Shown here: positions 1 to 50,434 of the stretch, one piece after another
Layout of the letters: each line of letters opens with the position of its first letter
How positions within the stretch are numbered: position 1 is the first letter of the stretch
Origin: Ashinkailepas kermadecensis
Lineage: Eukaryota; Arthropoda; Thecostraca; Neolepadidae
Assembly: GCA_034440615.1 (NCBI GenBank)
Contig: JAOTOM010004960.1
Span: 232,001-296,000, forward strand
Direction of reading: 5' to 3'
DNA length: 64,000 nucleotides
The notes under the pieces: model-generated
Databases searched by the model: none
What the model was told of the DNA's origin: nothing
What the model saw: only the letters and a program-made list of their open reading frames with translations
Made by a program: the position numbers and the translations under genes

Positions 1-263
1 GTCAGCTGTCGGTGATGTGTGTGTATGTGTTTTGTGCGGCAGGTGGAGCCGTGGTCAGCTGCCCGTAATGTGTGTGGGTGTTTTTGTGTGGCAGTTGGAG
101 GCGTGGTCAGCTGCCAGTGATGTGTGTTTTGTGCGGCAGTTGGAGGCGTGATCAGCTGCCAGTGATGTGTGTGTTTTCTGCAGCAGGTGTGGAGGCTTGG
201 TCAGCTGCCAGTGATGTGTGTGTGTTTTGTGCAGCAGGTGTGGAGGCGTGTTCAGCTGCCAGT
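1..263. repeat. Minisatellite, about 45-50 bp, five to six copies, cut by the window edge
   Basis: Units of GGTCAGCTGCCAGTGATGTG, then TGTTTTGTGCGGCAGGTGGA and GGCGTG. Contains TTTTGTGCAGCAG|GTG acceptor-like strings. Shares GGTCAGCTGCCAGTG with the 42-bp array at 61468. Confidence 0.9.
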
Positions 264-380
264 GACGGCGCCGCGGGCGCGTGCGGACGCGGCACCAGCG
301 GCGACTGTGTCGGCCAGCCAGCAGCGCTCCAGCCGCTCCGGACGCGCTAGCATGTGATCCATGTGTGATGTTGTGGCCAT

Positions 381-384
<4 letters not shown>
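264..384 (+). promoter_or_regulatory. CpG-rich candidate 5' leader with upstream AUGs
   Basis: A minisatellite stops at about 263 and a CpG-rich stretch begins. It carries three AUGs ahead of the proposed start at 381. The one at 352 is followed at once by TGA (start-stop). The one at 361 opens a 7-codon frame whose TGA (382-384) overlaps the proposed start codon as ATGA. The one at 368 is out of frame and runs past the start. This would be a translation-repressive leader if transcribed. No TATA box is evident. The transcription start is unknown. Confidence 0.35.
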
Positions 385-38736
<38,352 letters not shown>

Positions 38737-40050
38737 CGCCCCCCGCCGCTGCCGCCGCGTCCGGCGGACCCGAGTGCTGGCGGACCGCGGCGGTCGCCGC
38801 CGCGCCGTCCGCCGCGCCGTCCGCTGCAATCGTTTGGGATGTGTTGTTGAGATAATTTATTTGTATTTAGCCGCCTGATGTGAGGCTCGCCTGCGGGCGG
38901 GTCCGGGCGGGTCCGGGCGGGCCCGGAGCCGCCGTGACGTGCGGCGCCCACTTCGCCGGCCGCCGTGCGTGTGGGTGTGGTGTGCGAGAGGGCTGGCGGG
39001 GCAGCCTCTCCTAGTCAGACCGTCTCTGTGACGCGCACCTGGGCTGTCCCCCAGCCCGCCGCTCGGTCGGTGGCCGCTCCGCTGCCGCTCACGCAGATAA
39101 TCTATATATAGAGAGAGAGATGCAGATGCCTATATAAGACATACACCCCCCGACACATACACATACACACACGTACACATACGCTGTATGCATCCACACA
39201 GTGCCCTGGGATTCCAATATTTAGTTGGAAACTGACACGTCTCAGAACACTGTTGTGGCCTCCCGTGAACGTTGTTATAACTCCATGAAGTAACTTCTAT
39301 CGGGTGGAGCCGGATAGCGTTTATTTGTAACCACAGTTGCGGGCTTCATCATTCCAAATAATGTCATCAGGTCAGGAATGTATCAGACTGCTACTGTGGC
39401 GTCACTGGCGCGCAACACAGCCGAATTTTTACTCTTCGTCGTCGATTATTTCGACGTTATTGCAGGCCCTACCGTCTTGGCGTTGCCTTCCACGCTATAA
39501 AAACAAATTCAGGACACTGCATTCACACTGATGCTTTCGTAAGAACACTTACATGCATACGTACACACATGCATACATACACGCCTGCATACATACACGC
39601 ATGCATATATACATGCATACATACACGCATACATACTTATATACATGCATACATCGGCACACGCATAGATTGAAAAAGATCATATTTTGTCATAATGTTA
39701 AATGCTGTTGGTAGTGTGTTGGGCCGAGGCCGTACGTCGGCAGGCCACCACCACCACCGCCGCCGCCGCCATCTATACGCTGCTTCCGTGCATGTGCCAA
39801 TCGTTGGAACTGTCTGCGGCGCCGGCCGCGCCTGCTCGCCGCTACCCCGTCCGCTCTGCAGCGCGGCGGCCCGGTCGTGCTGCAGGGCCGACGGGGGGCG
39901 CTCCCGTCTGGCCGACTCTGGGCCGTCGTCAATCCCCCTGTCTCCCCCCCGGTATCCCGTAAACGGCCCGTTCACCACTTGTTGTTCTTGGTGATTTTTA
40001 CACCTTCTTTTTCACGTCTTTACTTATAAATAAACATTGCCAACTACTGC
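38737..40050 (+). other. Probable warts 3' UTR
   Basis: No introns or other genes evident. GC-rich to about 39100, then AT-richer, with CATACA/CATGCA tetranucleotide repeats at about 39545-39665. The first canonical AATAAA I find is at 40029-40034. The true 3' end could be earlier with a variant signal. Confidence 0.4.
40029..40034 (+). promoter_or_regulatory. Candidate polyadenylation signal
   Basis: AATAAA in TATAAATAAACATTGCC, about 1.3 kb after the warts stop. GT-rich sequence follows only at about 40245-40275. Confidence 0.35.
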
Positions 40051-40967
40051 CGGCTGTGTGGTTGGCTGGGCCGCCCCGACTGTGCTCGGTGGCACGCGGT
40101 CGGCGGGGACTGACTGGCGCACGAGGCACGCACCGACCTTCGTGGCGCCGATGTTGGCGCGCCGGGCCATTCTGTACCGCCGGCACCAGACGTCTGGCTG
40201 ATGTCGCAGTTCGGAGGTAGCGTATGTTCCACGGTATCGACAGTCTCGTCTGTGTTGTGTTGTGTTGTGTTGTAGGGGTGGGTGGGGACGATATGACTTG
40301 TTGTAGGACGACAACACCGTGGTTGGATGTGACCCGCACCGGATGGGTGTGGTGGATTCGGACCCCTAAGATATCGGAAACTAATGAAGCTAGGAACACA
40401 ATTGGGAGGGTAGATTACGGTTGCAGGGAACACGCTTACTCACAAGTATAAATGTCATGACCCAAGGTCAATGCCATCAGAGTCGAATGAGATTGAGGCC
40501 GGCAGACACGCCGCGCCGCCGCTCCCTCGCACCGACGAAGCCTTTATGACCTTGAATGCTCAGCGCTGGGGCGGTCAGCCGCCACCCGGTCGGTCGACTT
40601 TGCACCCCCGCGCAGCTTCTATGTTAACCAGCGGATTTCGATTTTGTTGCATAGGATGCGATTATCAATTTTTAACTAAGCCACAAAATTTCATTACAAC
40701 ATTGCCGGCCCTTTGTGATGTTGCCTGAAAACAGGAGGGGTGGGCGGATTCAGCTCTCCCCCCTCCGGTGCGCGCATTTAACGCTTGCCTTCGCTCATTT
40801 AACGTCCCTGGAAGCGCTTTATACCTAATGGTGTACACAGTATTTGTTTTCTTCAAGACCACTCTGAATCGGATAGAGACAGCGACACAAATTATAAGCG
40901 TGTGAATGATGTGTCAGAAGTATCTTTAGGTTTTAGTGAACTATAAATAATCGCGGTAGCGATTTTT
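40051..40967. other. Intergenic sequence with a MITE-like fragment
   Basis: 40735-40785 (AGGGGTGGGCGGATTC, then CCCTCCGGTGCGCGC) resembles the right subterminal part of the TIR transposon at 8845-8886, so a relative probably ends here. No gene recognised. Confidence 0.5.
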
Positions 40968-40978
40968 GGGTGGATCAT

Positions 40979-41025
40979 TTAGTTATGAGTTTAAGGGCGC
41001 TTCGACCAAAACGCGATCATTTAGT
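40979..41025 (-). mobile_element. Short hairpin retroposon, 11-bp TSD
   Basis: Minus-strand copy: AAATGATCGCGTTTTGGTCG, AAGCGCCCTTAAACTCATAA. Flanked by GGGTGGATCAT at 40968-40978 and 41026-41036. Same sub-type as the copy at 57473. Confidence 0.75.
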
Positions 41026-41036
41026 GGGTGGATCAT

Positions 41037-41589
41037 CATCCACTGTGTAACCTGGTGGGTACCTCCATAGGATTATTGGAATTTCCGAAGTGTGGGCCAC
41101 TTATTTGTCCCGTAGTACAAAGAACTACAGTGAGGTAAAATCGTCGGAGAGGTCGCATATTCCACCTTCTGTCCAAGCGCAGGTATGTGGCCTTCGTCTG
41201 TCGCCCATTGCAGCCCTGCATATTTGCAATTTGTTCAACCGGCCAACCGCCAGGTCCTGAAACACGACAGCGGTGCCACCTATATGTAAGCAAGACAATC
41301 TTATGACAAGCTGACATGCCTTGATGCAAACTTATGTAGATGGCGCTAATGTAGACCGTTAATGCGACTTGCAGTGGTAAGCGGATGAAAGATGGCGTCG
41401 GTGATACTTTCCAACAAACGTCGAGGTTGGACGATCCAACAAGGAAGCCATGTACTTCCCATAGGGGTTGCGAAAGGGCTATCAAAATATTTCCTACCAT
41501 GTTGCGCCGTAGATAGGTGTGGAGTGATGTGGGTGTGGGGGTGAGTCCATATGCCGAAACCGCAGAGCCATATACCTGGCTCTGAGCCA
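41037..41589. other. Intergenic sequence
   Basis: Nothing recognised. Confidence 0.5.
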
Positions 41590-42935
41590 TATACCTCAGA
41601 TATATAGATGACATTTTTGGCATATGGACTTATGGCTCAGACTCTTTAAACACATTTTTTGCAGACATGAACCGCTCCCATTCCAGGCTAAAATTTACCA
41701 TAGAGAGAAGCGATCAGTCTACTAACGGCCAAATTTCCTTCCTCGACACACTTCTAACAGTCAACAGTGACCGGACCTATACAACAGAACTTTTCATCAA
41801 ACCAATGGCAGCTCCTATTATCCTCCCATACAAATCGGCTCACCCTATCCAAACTAAATGTTCTGTTCTGTATGCTCAATTACTGAGAGCAATGCGGCTT
41901 AGTTCTGACAAGGCAGCCCAAAAAGAGGTATCGAAAAATTGAAAGTCTGTTCCTATCCAATGGCTATCCTCATAGCATGATACAGAAAACACAATTTCGA
42001 GTATTGGCACGCAATGCCAAATGCAAGCGGCTCGCGACAAGTCAGCACACACACGATACAAACGCTTCCAGCTCACATAGATCCACAGACACCACATATA
42101 TCAGTTTACCATTTATCGATGATTCTCTAGCCAAAAAGGTAGCTACAGCCATTACTAGGTCCACATTCTCAATGCGCGTAGCCTGGAAAAGCGGCAAAAC
42201 ACTTTCGGAAACCATGACTAAATCTGCCCTCGACCCTCCACCATGCCCTGCAGGCACTAGAGCGTGCCAATGCTGCCTGGCTGGTCTTAAAGATAGATGC
42301 CACACCAAAAATGTGGTATACAAAATTACGTGTGAGCTTTGCACCTTAGGGACCGCACCCATAGCCTATATTGGAGAAACCACACGCATGGTTAGGGACA
42401 GATACATGGAACACATCAGAGACGCAAAGAACAAAACGAAAAACACACCTTTTGGAGAACATTTTGCCACACATCACCCAGAAAGCACCATCATTCCAAC
42501 AACGCTCAGCATCACAAGTATCACTTGCGGACTTGTAAAGACTTGGCAGAACTCAAAATTACAGAATCCATTGAAATCAGGAACCAAAATTCCCCCTAAA
42601 CACAATGGTATCATCATGGACCCTTATAAAGCCAGTTCCCTATACAGCATGACACTACAGATGCCACCTGCACTCGCCGACTTCACCATGTACACACCCA
42701 CGTGTTCACTCACTCACTCACTCACACACTCGTTCATCCACACACGCGAACACTTCGAGAGCACTGACATATCACGGATTTGTGTATATAGAAAGGCCAG
42801 ATGATTTCGCCAATATTGGTAGACGGCTTACTATATATAGCATGTGCGTAAAATCCTGTGCGTAAAATGTCTCTGTATGTGTATTGTCTCCGAAGAAGGG
42901 TCATGCCCGAAATATATTAGACCGACTTTTGATCC
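41590..42935 (+). pseudogene. Penelope-like retroelement: RT end plus GIY-YIG endonuclease
   Basis: Starts abruptly (5'-truncated) with the RT catalytic motif LRYIDDIFGIWTYGSD and continues NTFFADMNRSHSRLKFTIER to a stop at about 41940. A +1 frameshift in the A-rich stretch 41918-41940 leads to the next frame (IESLFLSNGYPHSMIQKT) and a domain with Cys-rich CQCC...C, VVYKITCELC and AYIGETTRMVRDRYMEHI, a GIY-YIG nuclease of the Penelope type. Stop at 42802-42804. The 3' region contains GAAGAAGGGTCATGCCCGAA, a word typical of the ends of these elements. Not autonomous. Confidence 0.88.
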
Positions 42936-43024
42936 TATTTTACTTGATAATATGAGCATTTGGTTACTTTTTATAATCATCTTCCATTCAACTATGCTCA
43001 ACACAGCTCTCCGCAACATTAGCA

Positions 43025-43755
43025 AACCGGTTTCTTCGGTCGCCTCCCTTTCTTTCGTTTTCACCCAAACCTGCACAAATCTGGTATCAAACAATAGCCT
43101 GTGGTGAACCATCGTGCAACATTTCAAATCGGTACATGTCAAGGTCAAACTTCTAGGTCAAAGGTTAGCTTTATTTATTAGATGGCGATATTGAAGCGAT
43201 ATCGACCGAACGCGAGGGTCGGTTGCTATCGCTTCAATTTCCATCAAATGGGCGTCATTCGACGTAGCTTGCTATGTAGTATCAGATGGCTAAGCAATTT
43301 AATTATTGTTCAAGGACATAGGACAAGCTGATCCTTCGGTCGCCAAATTTGTTTTCTCGTTTTCTCTCAAACCTATCCAAATCTGGTATCAAGCAATAAC
43401 CAGTGGTGAACTAGGAGGAGCAACATTTCAAACCGTGACTTGTCAAAGTCAACATTGAGACATGTCACGGTTTGATTGAGTTCTTCAATGTCCTCGCGTT
43501 TCGTCGCTATGTCTTCAATTTGCATCAAGTGAAGTCATTCGACGTGCTGTGTGGTACTCTAGCAAACTGTTCAGAAATCACATTAATTTTCAAAGTAAAA
43601 GGTCGAACTCATTTCTTCGGTCGCCCAGCGTTTCTTCGTTTTCTCCCAAAGCCACCCATGCTTGGTATCAAGAGATAGCCCGTGGGTAACCCTCGAATAA
43701 CATTTCAACCCGGGACATGTCAGATCAAGCCTCAAGGTCAAAGGTTAGTATAATT
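43025..43755. repeat. Three diverged tandem copies, about 280-310 bp
   Basis: Copies begin near 43029, 43336 and 43616 with CTTCGGTCGCC, then TCTGGTATCAA and AACATTTCAAA. They end with AGGTCAAAGGTTAG (43154, 43735). Contains a perfect 11-bp inverted repeat TTGAAGCGATA/TATCGCTTCAA (43191-43201, 43227-43237). Confidence 0.7.
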
Positions 43756-45270
43756 TTCAGAGTCCTCGCGTTTCGTGGCTATGGCTTCAATTTGCATTAT
43801 GTGGGTGACATTTCATGTGTCACGCACGGTATCAGAATGTTGAGATATCAAAATAATTTCAAAGGTGTCGAAGGTGTGTACAATGATTGAGGGTAATAGG
43901 AATAGGAGGGTCAAATCTATTTTTGTTTGCAGCCGTTGTGATAGAAAGCACTCGTATCCTATATGACTGGGGGCTCCCCCAAGAAATCCGTCATAACCTG
44001 CTCGGATGGTGCTCTCATCGCTGGTTTTTCATTTACACTGCCACATTGCTGTTCCGGACATATAAAATATAGAACTTTTTCAAATTGTCCGTTTTCCCCT
44101 TAATGGTTCAGCGGAAGTTGTCAAATTTGCAAGAGAAACCACATGTGAATGCGCACAATTTTTAACTAGCCGGAGTTCACAACCGCGAGAGAGCAATGTT
44201 GTAATCAGGGGTAGATCCAGGAATTGTCATGGGGGCACTTGTCTGGAGGGGCGCCACTGCGAAAGCACCTGGAGGGGTACCTCGGGCTGCACAATTCGAG
44301 GGGGCGGATTACACTCGGCCCTTCCTGAAGGGGCGCCTTACCTTCCAAGGGGATACCTTTTTATTTCATAAGGGAGCCTCCGGCTAAAAATTCGAGCGGG
44401 TACAATGAAACCTTTTCAGAGGGACGCCTCTTCCCGGCCTGAGGGACGCCACCTTCCACATGGGGGTACACGCCCTCAGTGCCACATCTTTTATCCGCTC
44501 TGGTTGTCATTGCATCGAAAGGTGTCCCCGTAAAACAGGAAAGCATGGGAAAGGTAATTGTATGTCCATATTTGCTACCATAAAACCATCGTCCAATATT
44601 TTATGTATTTCCTGCTACAAGAGGGCAACGTTTAACATACTTACAGCATCGCTCTATGATGATGGTGAAATCGTGTCCAGCACATACGACATAAAGCTAG
44701 ATGTTCATAGACAGTGATAAGTAGTGAAACTTGCTAATTTGGCGGAACCTTTAGTCTCCAAAACATCATTTTTAGCAATGGTAAATCTGAAAATTGGAAG
44801 ACATTGAACATTTAATTCAAGTGGCTGAAAATGACATTGAAAAAGAAGTGGCTGAAATCCAAGGATTTTTGTTTCGTGGGGGGGGGGAGGCTAGGCCCCT
44901 CCATCATGTTCAAACTTACCGCGTCACTGGTTTGTCCCCCCCCCCCCCATTTAGAATCCATAGTTACATACATGCAACAGGGCCCATGAAGCGGCACACA
45001 TTCCTATTGATCCACGTAATGAGCCTACTTGCATGTGCATGTGCGCGTGTACGTGCGTGTGTGTGTAGTTGGGATTTTGTGCGCGTCAGTTGCTTCGGCT
45101 ATGCTGCACCCTAATGAGCTTACGTCAATCAGTAGGAAAGTGTGCGGCTTGGCCGACCCTTCTCTATCGACCCTCCTCGCTCGCCGCAAACTTGCGGGGA
45201 AATTTACTATTGATGATTCAGATCATTGCATCAGTGGTACCATCGGCCACCGAAATATGTTCCAGAATAT
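43756..45270. other. Intergenic sequence
   Basis: 44230-44480 has loosely repeated GGGGCGCC/GGGACGCC words. G- and C-runs lie at 44878-44887 and 44937-44949. No gene recognised. Confidence 0.5.
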
Positions 45271-45274
45271 CTAT

Positions 45275-46215
45275 ACTATGGCTGGTCACTAGAAACGGAG
45301 GATGTGTCGCTTCACAACAATTATTGATAGGCTGCGCCGCTTCACAGTTAGGCACTACGTGACAATCTACCAGGTTGACCACGGGCCAGTTTATTATAAC
45401 CATAGGAATTCGCTTGTGCGGTCGTCACGTGGCTATTTGCCCTGCAGCCATGAAGTGCGAAACACGGATCTACGGTGTTCCCGCCTTGCATTCCTCAATC
45501 GGTCAAACATCATTGGCAGTTCAGTGAGCAGGCTACCACTGGACTCCCGTCGACAAGCAACAATTGATCGCTATGGATTTCGGACATCGGCAGCACAAAA
45601 TGAGCTGGAAAGGCTGCAAGGACCTCGGTGGCAAAGGATGCAGCGAAAGGAGAGGGAAGGATTGTGATGTCAATGAAGCACTGTCTTGCCCTATCCTTCC
45701 GATTTGGAAATACTAGTTGTATAGCACTATTTTGACCAAGAGTTTGACGTGCCCAAATAGCGGGCACACCGACTGGTACACTCGCTTTCGGTGGGATATT
45801 CGGGGTACCCTTAGCATGGCTGGCTCACTAGGAACGTAGGCTGTGACGCTGCATACCAAAAATTACTGGTAGGCTGCGCCGTTTCACAGTTATGAGTTGC
45901 GTGACAGTCTAACAGCTTCGCTACCGGCCAGTGTCCGAGCCATAGGATTCGCGTGTCACGCGACCATTTGCCCTGCAGCCATGCAGTGGCAAACACGGGT
46001 CTTTCCTGTTCCCGCCTTGCATTCCTCTGTCGGCGAAACAACATTGGCAGTTAAACGAGCAGGTTACTGGACTTCTGTCGATAAGCAACAATTGATAGCT
46101 GCGGATTTCGACTCCAGCAACACAGAATGAGCAGGAAAGGTTGGAAAAAGCTCAGTTGCAAAGATGTAGCAAAAGGAGATGGGAGGTTTATGATGTCAAT
46201 GAAGTATTCTCTGGC
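45275..46215. repeat. Diverged direct duplication, about 400 bp (45275-45685 and 45820-46215)
   Basis: Both copies share GGCTGCGCCG, TTTGCCCTGCAGCCATG, CCCGCCTTGCATTCCTC, AAGCAACAATTGAT and TGATGTCAATGAAG in the same order. Old family member or tandem duplication; no coding content recognised. Confidence 0.75.
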
Positions 46216-46264
46216 CCCAAAATAATAATAGAATGTCCAACATTTATACGTTTTAGAAATGCAG

Positions 46265-46790
46265 TTCGAACTCTTGCTTGGGGTGGCTTTATGAACCAGG
46301 ATCCAATTGCTAAGAAGAGCTGGTTTCGTGAACCCTGGCCATGATTCCATGAATTACAGTTTTACAGTCTAAATTTGGCAAAGCGCTTCACGTGCCGTCA
46401 ATACACCGACACGGCGACCCCGGCAGCTCGCTCTCGACCTTATCGTGCCAATTGCCAACTGACCCTCCCAGCCGGGGACTAAGAGCGAGCAAGCGGAGCG
46501 ACTCGAACCCAGTATTGCCAGGACAGCGGAGACGGGTGCACGACAGCGCTCTAGCCAACTAAGCTACCGAGGCGGCAAGTCACAGTGAGGCACTTGCTTG
46601 CTTAATTCAGATTCATTGACAAGTCAATCAGTTACTTGATTAAATTGCATCTACTTCATTGAGAATCACATGTTTTAGGGCGCAAGGAATGTGTTGCATG
46701 ATACCATATTATTTATTGCATATGTTGTGCACTGTACTGCAAGCGACATATTCAGAATTCCGTGGGGATAAAGTATTTCTTCACGCTGAC
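46265..46790 (-). mobile_element. SINE-containing composite repeat, copy A
   Basis: On the minus strand a tRNA-like head (CTCGGTAGCTTAGTTGGCTA at about 46553-46572; B box GGGTTCGAGTCG at about 46499-46510) precedes CCGGCTGGGAGGG. Outside it, TTGCTTGCTTAATTCAGATT is shared with copies B and C. Confidence 0.7.
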
Positions 46791-46852
46791 ACCATCCAAC
46801 TATTTTACCATACAAATATTTTACTTTATATGAAGCAATATTTCTGGCACTC

Positions 46853-47385
46853 TTCTCGAACTCTTGCTGGGGTGGCTTTATGGACCAGGATCCAATTGCT
46901 AAGCAGAGCTTGTTGTGTGAATCCTGACCTCACCACCCGATCCAAGAATTGTAGTTCTACAGTAGAAATTTGGCAAAATGCTTCACGTGCTGGCAATACA
47001 CCGACACGGTCACCCCGGTAGCTCGTTATCGATCTCATCGTCCCAGTTGACAACTGGCCCTCCCAGCCGGGGGCTAAAAAGCAGCGCGTGAAGCGACTCG
47101 AACCTTGTCTTGCCAGGACAGGAGAGACCAGTGCAGGACAGCGTTCAATCCAACTGAGCTATCGGGGCGGAAAACCCCGAGGCGCCACTTGCTTGCTTTA
47201 TTCAGATTCGTTGACAAATCGATGAATTACTTGTTTAAATTACACCTGTGTCCTTGCTTGTTGAGCGCACGGCATATGTTGTATGATATATTTTAATTTC
47301 TTGCATATATTGTAAGCTGTATTGCAAGCGACATTTTCAGATATCTGTACGGCTACAATATTGCTTCAAGATGATACCATCAAAA
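46853..47385 (-). mobile_element. SINE-containing composite repeat, copy B
   Basis: Collinear with copy A: CGAACTCTTGCTGGGGTGGC, TACACCGACACGG, CCTCCCAGCCGGGG, tRNA-like head CCCCGATAGCTCAGTTGG on the minus strand (about 47151-47168), TTGCTTGCTTTATTCAGATT. About 590 bp from copy A in the same orientation. Confidence 0.7.
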
Positions 47386-47940
47386 TATTTAGCGAAGTTT
47401 TTAGTTCAGATATATTCTTCAGCACCAAATGTATTCGGGCCGTCCGTCATTCTTGGTGTGAAACCACCTTTAATTAGTTGGAGACTGAGCAGGATTTAAT
47501 GCCATAGCTGTATGTTGAGTTCCACACTGTTATTCTGCATCCTAAAATAGGTCACGTAGTGACCTCCCAATTCTTTGCGCTCCTCCCAATTCTTCTGGCA
47601 CATTCACCGTTACTAAACCGTAATTCCTTGAAGTTGACTAACTTTCCCTTTACAAAATAAGTTAAATGGTAGCTCATATCTGCACGATCCAATGTTGTCG
47701 GTGCAGCTGAAGCACAGAGGCAGGAACGGTACTGACCTGCCTGTCGTCTAAAAAGCTGGAGGGCAAATAGTCACGTGGTCACCGCAGAGGCGAATACCCA
47801 TCGATGGACACCGGATTAATAACTGTTAAATAACTGTTAAGTAACTGTTAAGCGGTGCACGATGCGGATAAATAAGAAGAACGGACGACCCGGTTACATT
47901 TCGTGCTGAAGCAATATGAACTAAAAATGTATTATGGTAA
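47386..47940. other. Intergenic sequence
   Basis: Nothing recognised. Confidence 0.5.
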
Positions 47941-48260
47941 ACTAATTAGATGGTATCCGTTTGAAGAAATATGTTATTTGCGCATAGATAATCTGAATAT
48001 GTCGCAAGCAATATAGTGTACAATATATACAATAAATAATTCATATCATACAACATACGCCGCATGCTCAACAACGCGTGAATATCAATGAAACAGATGT
48101 AATGTAAGCAAGTAGTTAATCGATTCATCAATGAATCTGAATTAAGCAAGCAAGTGCCGCCTTGCGATCCGCCGCCCCGGTAGCTCAGTTGGCTTAGGAA
48201 CTGGCCTGCGCTGGTCTCCCCTGTCCTAGAAAGGCGGGGTTCGAGCCTGCGTCAATCTGC
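47941..48260 (+). mobile_element. SINE-containing composite repeat, copy C (inverted)
   Basis: Opposite orientation to copies A and B. AATCTGAATTAAGCAAGCAA (48137-48156) leads into the tRNA-like head GCCGCCCCGGTAGCTCAGTT with B box GGGTTCGAGCC (48237-48247). Confidence 0.7.
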
Positions 48261-48689
48261 GTTGCTAATACCGTACAAAAAAATGATCCCGTGTGGCTCC
48301 CTGAAGCCCGGTCCCAGATCCACCTATAGAAAAATCACAAATATAAAGTATTTGATGAAGTTGATTTACAAATTAAAGATACGACAGTGTTGTAATCGAA
48401 TAACACCTTGACCAGGTTCGCATCCTCGCGTCTCTCCCCCTAATTTCGTACCCTGAAACCGCGTCTGTCACTTATATTCATGATAGACATTACGCATAAT
48501 ATGTGTACCATATGCATAGCCATACCCAGTAATGTGATAAAAACCGCACCAGCAGGGGTGTTGTTTTACTACTTTTGAGCGGGCAAGCGTCCCCTCAATG
48601 TTGGCTTTTCCTCACCAATAATTGCAAGTTTTAACATGGGATCCTATGCCAACATGTCAAAATATCTAACAACGTCCGGAAACAGCGTC

Positions 48690-48765
48690 AGCGCGGTGGC
48701 CGGATATCGAGCCCAGAACATCTGCGCATTTACCGCTTGAGCTAACTCGGACACAGGCGACCGCC
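48690..48765 (-). mobile_element. tRNA-like SINE head
   Basis: Minus strand: CCGAGTTAGCTCAAGCGGTA (A box), then CTGGGCTCGATATCC (B box). The CCGGCCACCGCG that follows suggests a SINE rather than a functional tRNA, since no proper acceptor stem pairs. Confidence 0.6.
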
Positions 48766-49812
48766 ATGTCTGTACCACAGTGATTCTGACATGCCAGTGA
48801 TGGAACATGCGGCTACCAAGGTATGGAAAGTCCAGTCCAAAGATCAAGCAATATCGTGTTCAAAACCATCAGTTCGTTTTTCAGTCATCACAACGGTAAC
48901 GGAGGTCACAGAGAAAGAGAGAAACACACAAAAAGACCACACTTTCCTACATGCTCATCGACAGTGGAATATGCATACAAGGGCTCCGACACCACGTGCT
49001 GAAAAAATAACCCTGCTACTGTGCCCAAGTTACTGTGCCATAGGGCGTTTTTACCTACGTCATCAAGTCACGTGGTCGGATTCGTTTGAGTTGTAAAATG
49101 CCGCTGCCACCTATTGCAGACTGTGGGTCACGGGCAGTGGCGGCCCAATCTAACGGCACGTCGTAGCTCTGAGGCATTGCGCTTACTTTTTATACCCACA
49201 ATTTTTTATCTACTGGTTTCCGCACTATTTGCAAGAGATGGGTTCTTCGAGTTATTCGAGTATACTTTATTATTACTTGTAATTCAGTTATTATTTCAGT
49301 TATTCGCAAGAGTTTAGACTTCATGTGACGGGGGGGGAGAGTGATTTTTTTTAGGCGTGCCGGACCATAAAGGTCATTTGCGCCGCCTTTAAAGCGAGTA
49401 CGTTATATGTCTGTCTATAAAGCGAGCGTTTGTGATCAAGGTGCAGGCAAGCGGACATTTACGTTAAGGAATTTTACGTTAGTTTGCGTGATGTTTTAGG
49501 TGCTGAAGGCGAGGGTCTGGGTTTGGGACAGCTCCCTGATGTCTAAATGGTTTAGTTTTACTTTACTCCTCCACAAAATAATTCGTAGTTTGGGTGGGGG
49601 TGAGGGTGTTTTGAGAGTGGCGAAAAGTTGATTTTGCCAGGGTGCCGGTTTTAGCCTACTCTTATCGAAGAGCACCGAGGGATCTTTACCGTGCGAACAA
49701 GGAGGTAATTGTTCACACCGCCTATCACGCCGGCCGCCGCGTGCTAGTTGTTAGTAGCGGGTTAGTCTAAGCATGCCATGCAGGGTTATCAGTTGGGTTA
49801 GTACGGTGTTTT
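48766..49812. other. Intergenic sequence
   Basis: No gene recognised. Confidence 0.5.
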
Positions 49813-50085
49813 GCAATTCGGCTCTTCTACGTCCGCTGTACCTCTGGGTAGTCGTTTACATTATGAGTTTCTAGGCAAGTCGGCTCATCTACGTCCGATG
49901 GCTCCTCTGGGTAGTCGTTTTACGTTATGCTAATTTTTATTTTTATTTTTGTTTTTGTTTTCCTAAAGCAAGTCGGCTTATCTACTTCCGACGGCACCGC
50001 TAGGTAGCCATTTATTTCTAATTGAGAAGCAAATCGGCTCATGTACGTCCGACGCCATGCGGGGATGGCTATTTACGTGTTGCCT
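49813..50085. repeat. About 60-bp repeat, four diverged copies
   Basis: GCAAGTCGGCTCATCTACGT, then CCGATGGC and GGGTAGTCGTTTACGTTATG. Copies start near 49816, 49875, 49969 and 50030. Confidence 0.75.
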
Positions 50086-50430
50086 ACGGGTGTTTCGCGG
50101 TCATGCATTGCGAGTTGATGTGAGTGTTGGTGGTGTGGTGCCTACAGTGCTCCTGCTAGTTTTGTGGCATACAAATATTCAAATAGCAATTGAAGGAGTT
50201 CGGGATGCTTGTCACCGAGAAGCGATGGAAGCGATAGGGTGATGCCCTCTTTTTGGCAGAATGCCTTAAGTGGTTGTCTTTGAGAGCTAAAGCTACTACA
50301 GTCTAGCAGGATGTGGCCTATGCTTAACGTGGTGTTGCAGGTGCCGCAGTGCGGTGTTGTATTGTATTCATGTGACGAATTTGGGGCTTCCTATCACAGC
50401 TATGGAGGCTACTGTCTCTGCCATGGGGCC
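50086..50430. other. Intergenic sequence
   Basis: Nothing recognised. Confidence 0.5.
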
Positions 50431-50434
50431 TCCT

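Noticed and set aside
46490..46577. Functional tRNA gene
   Set aside because: A and B boxes are present but the anticodon arm and acceptor stem do not pair; repeated copies nearby show it is SINE-derived.
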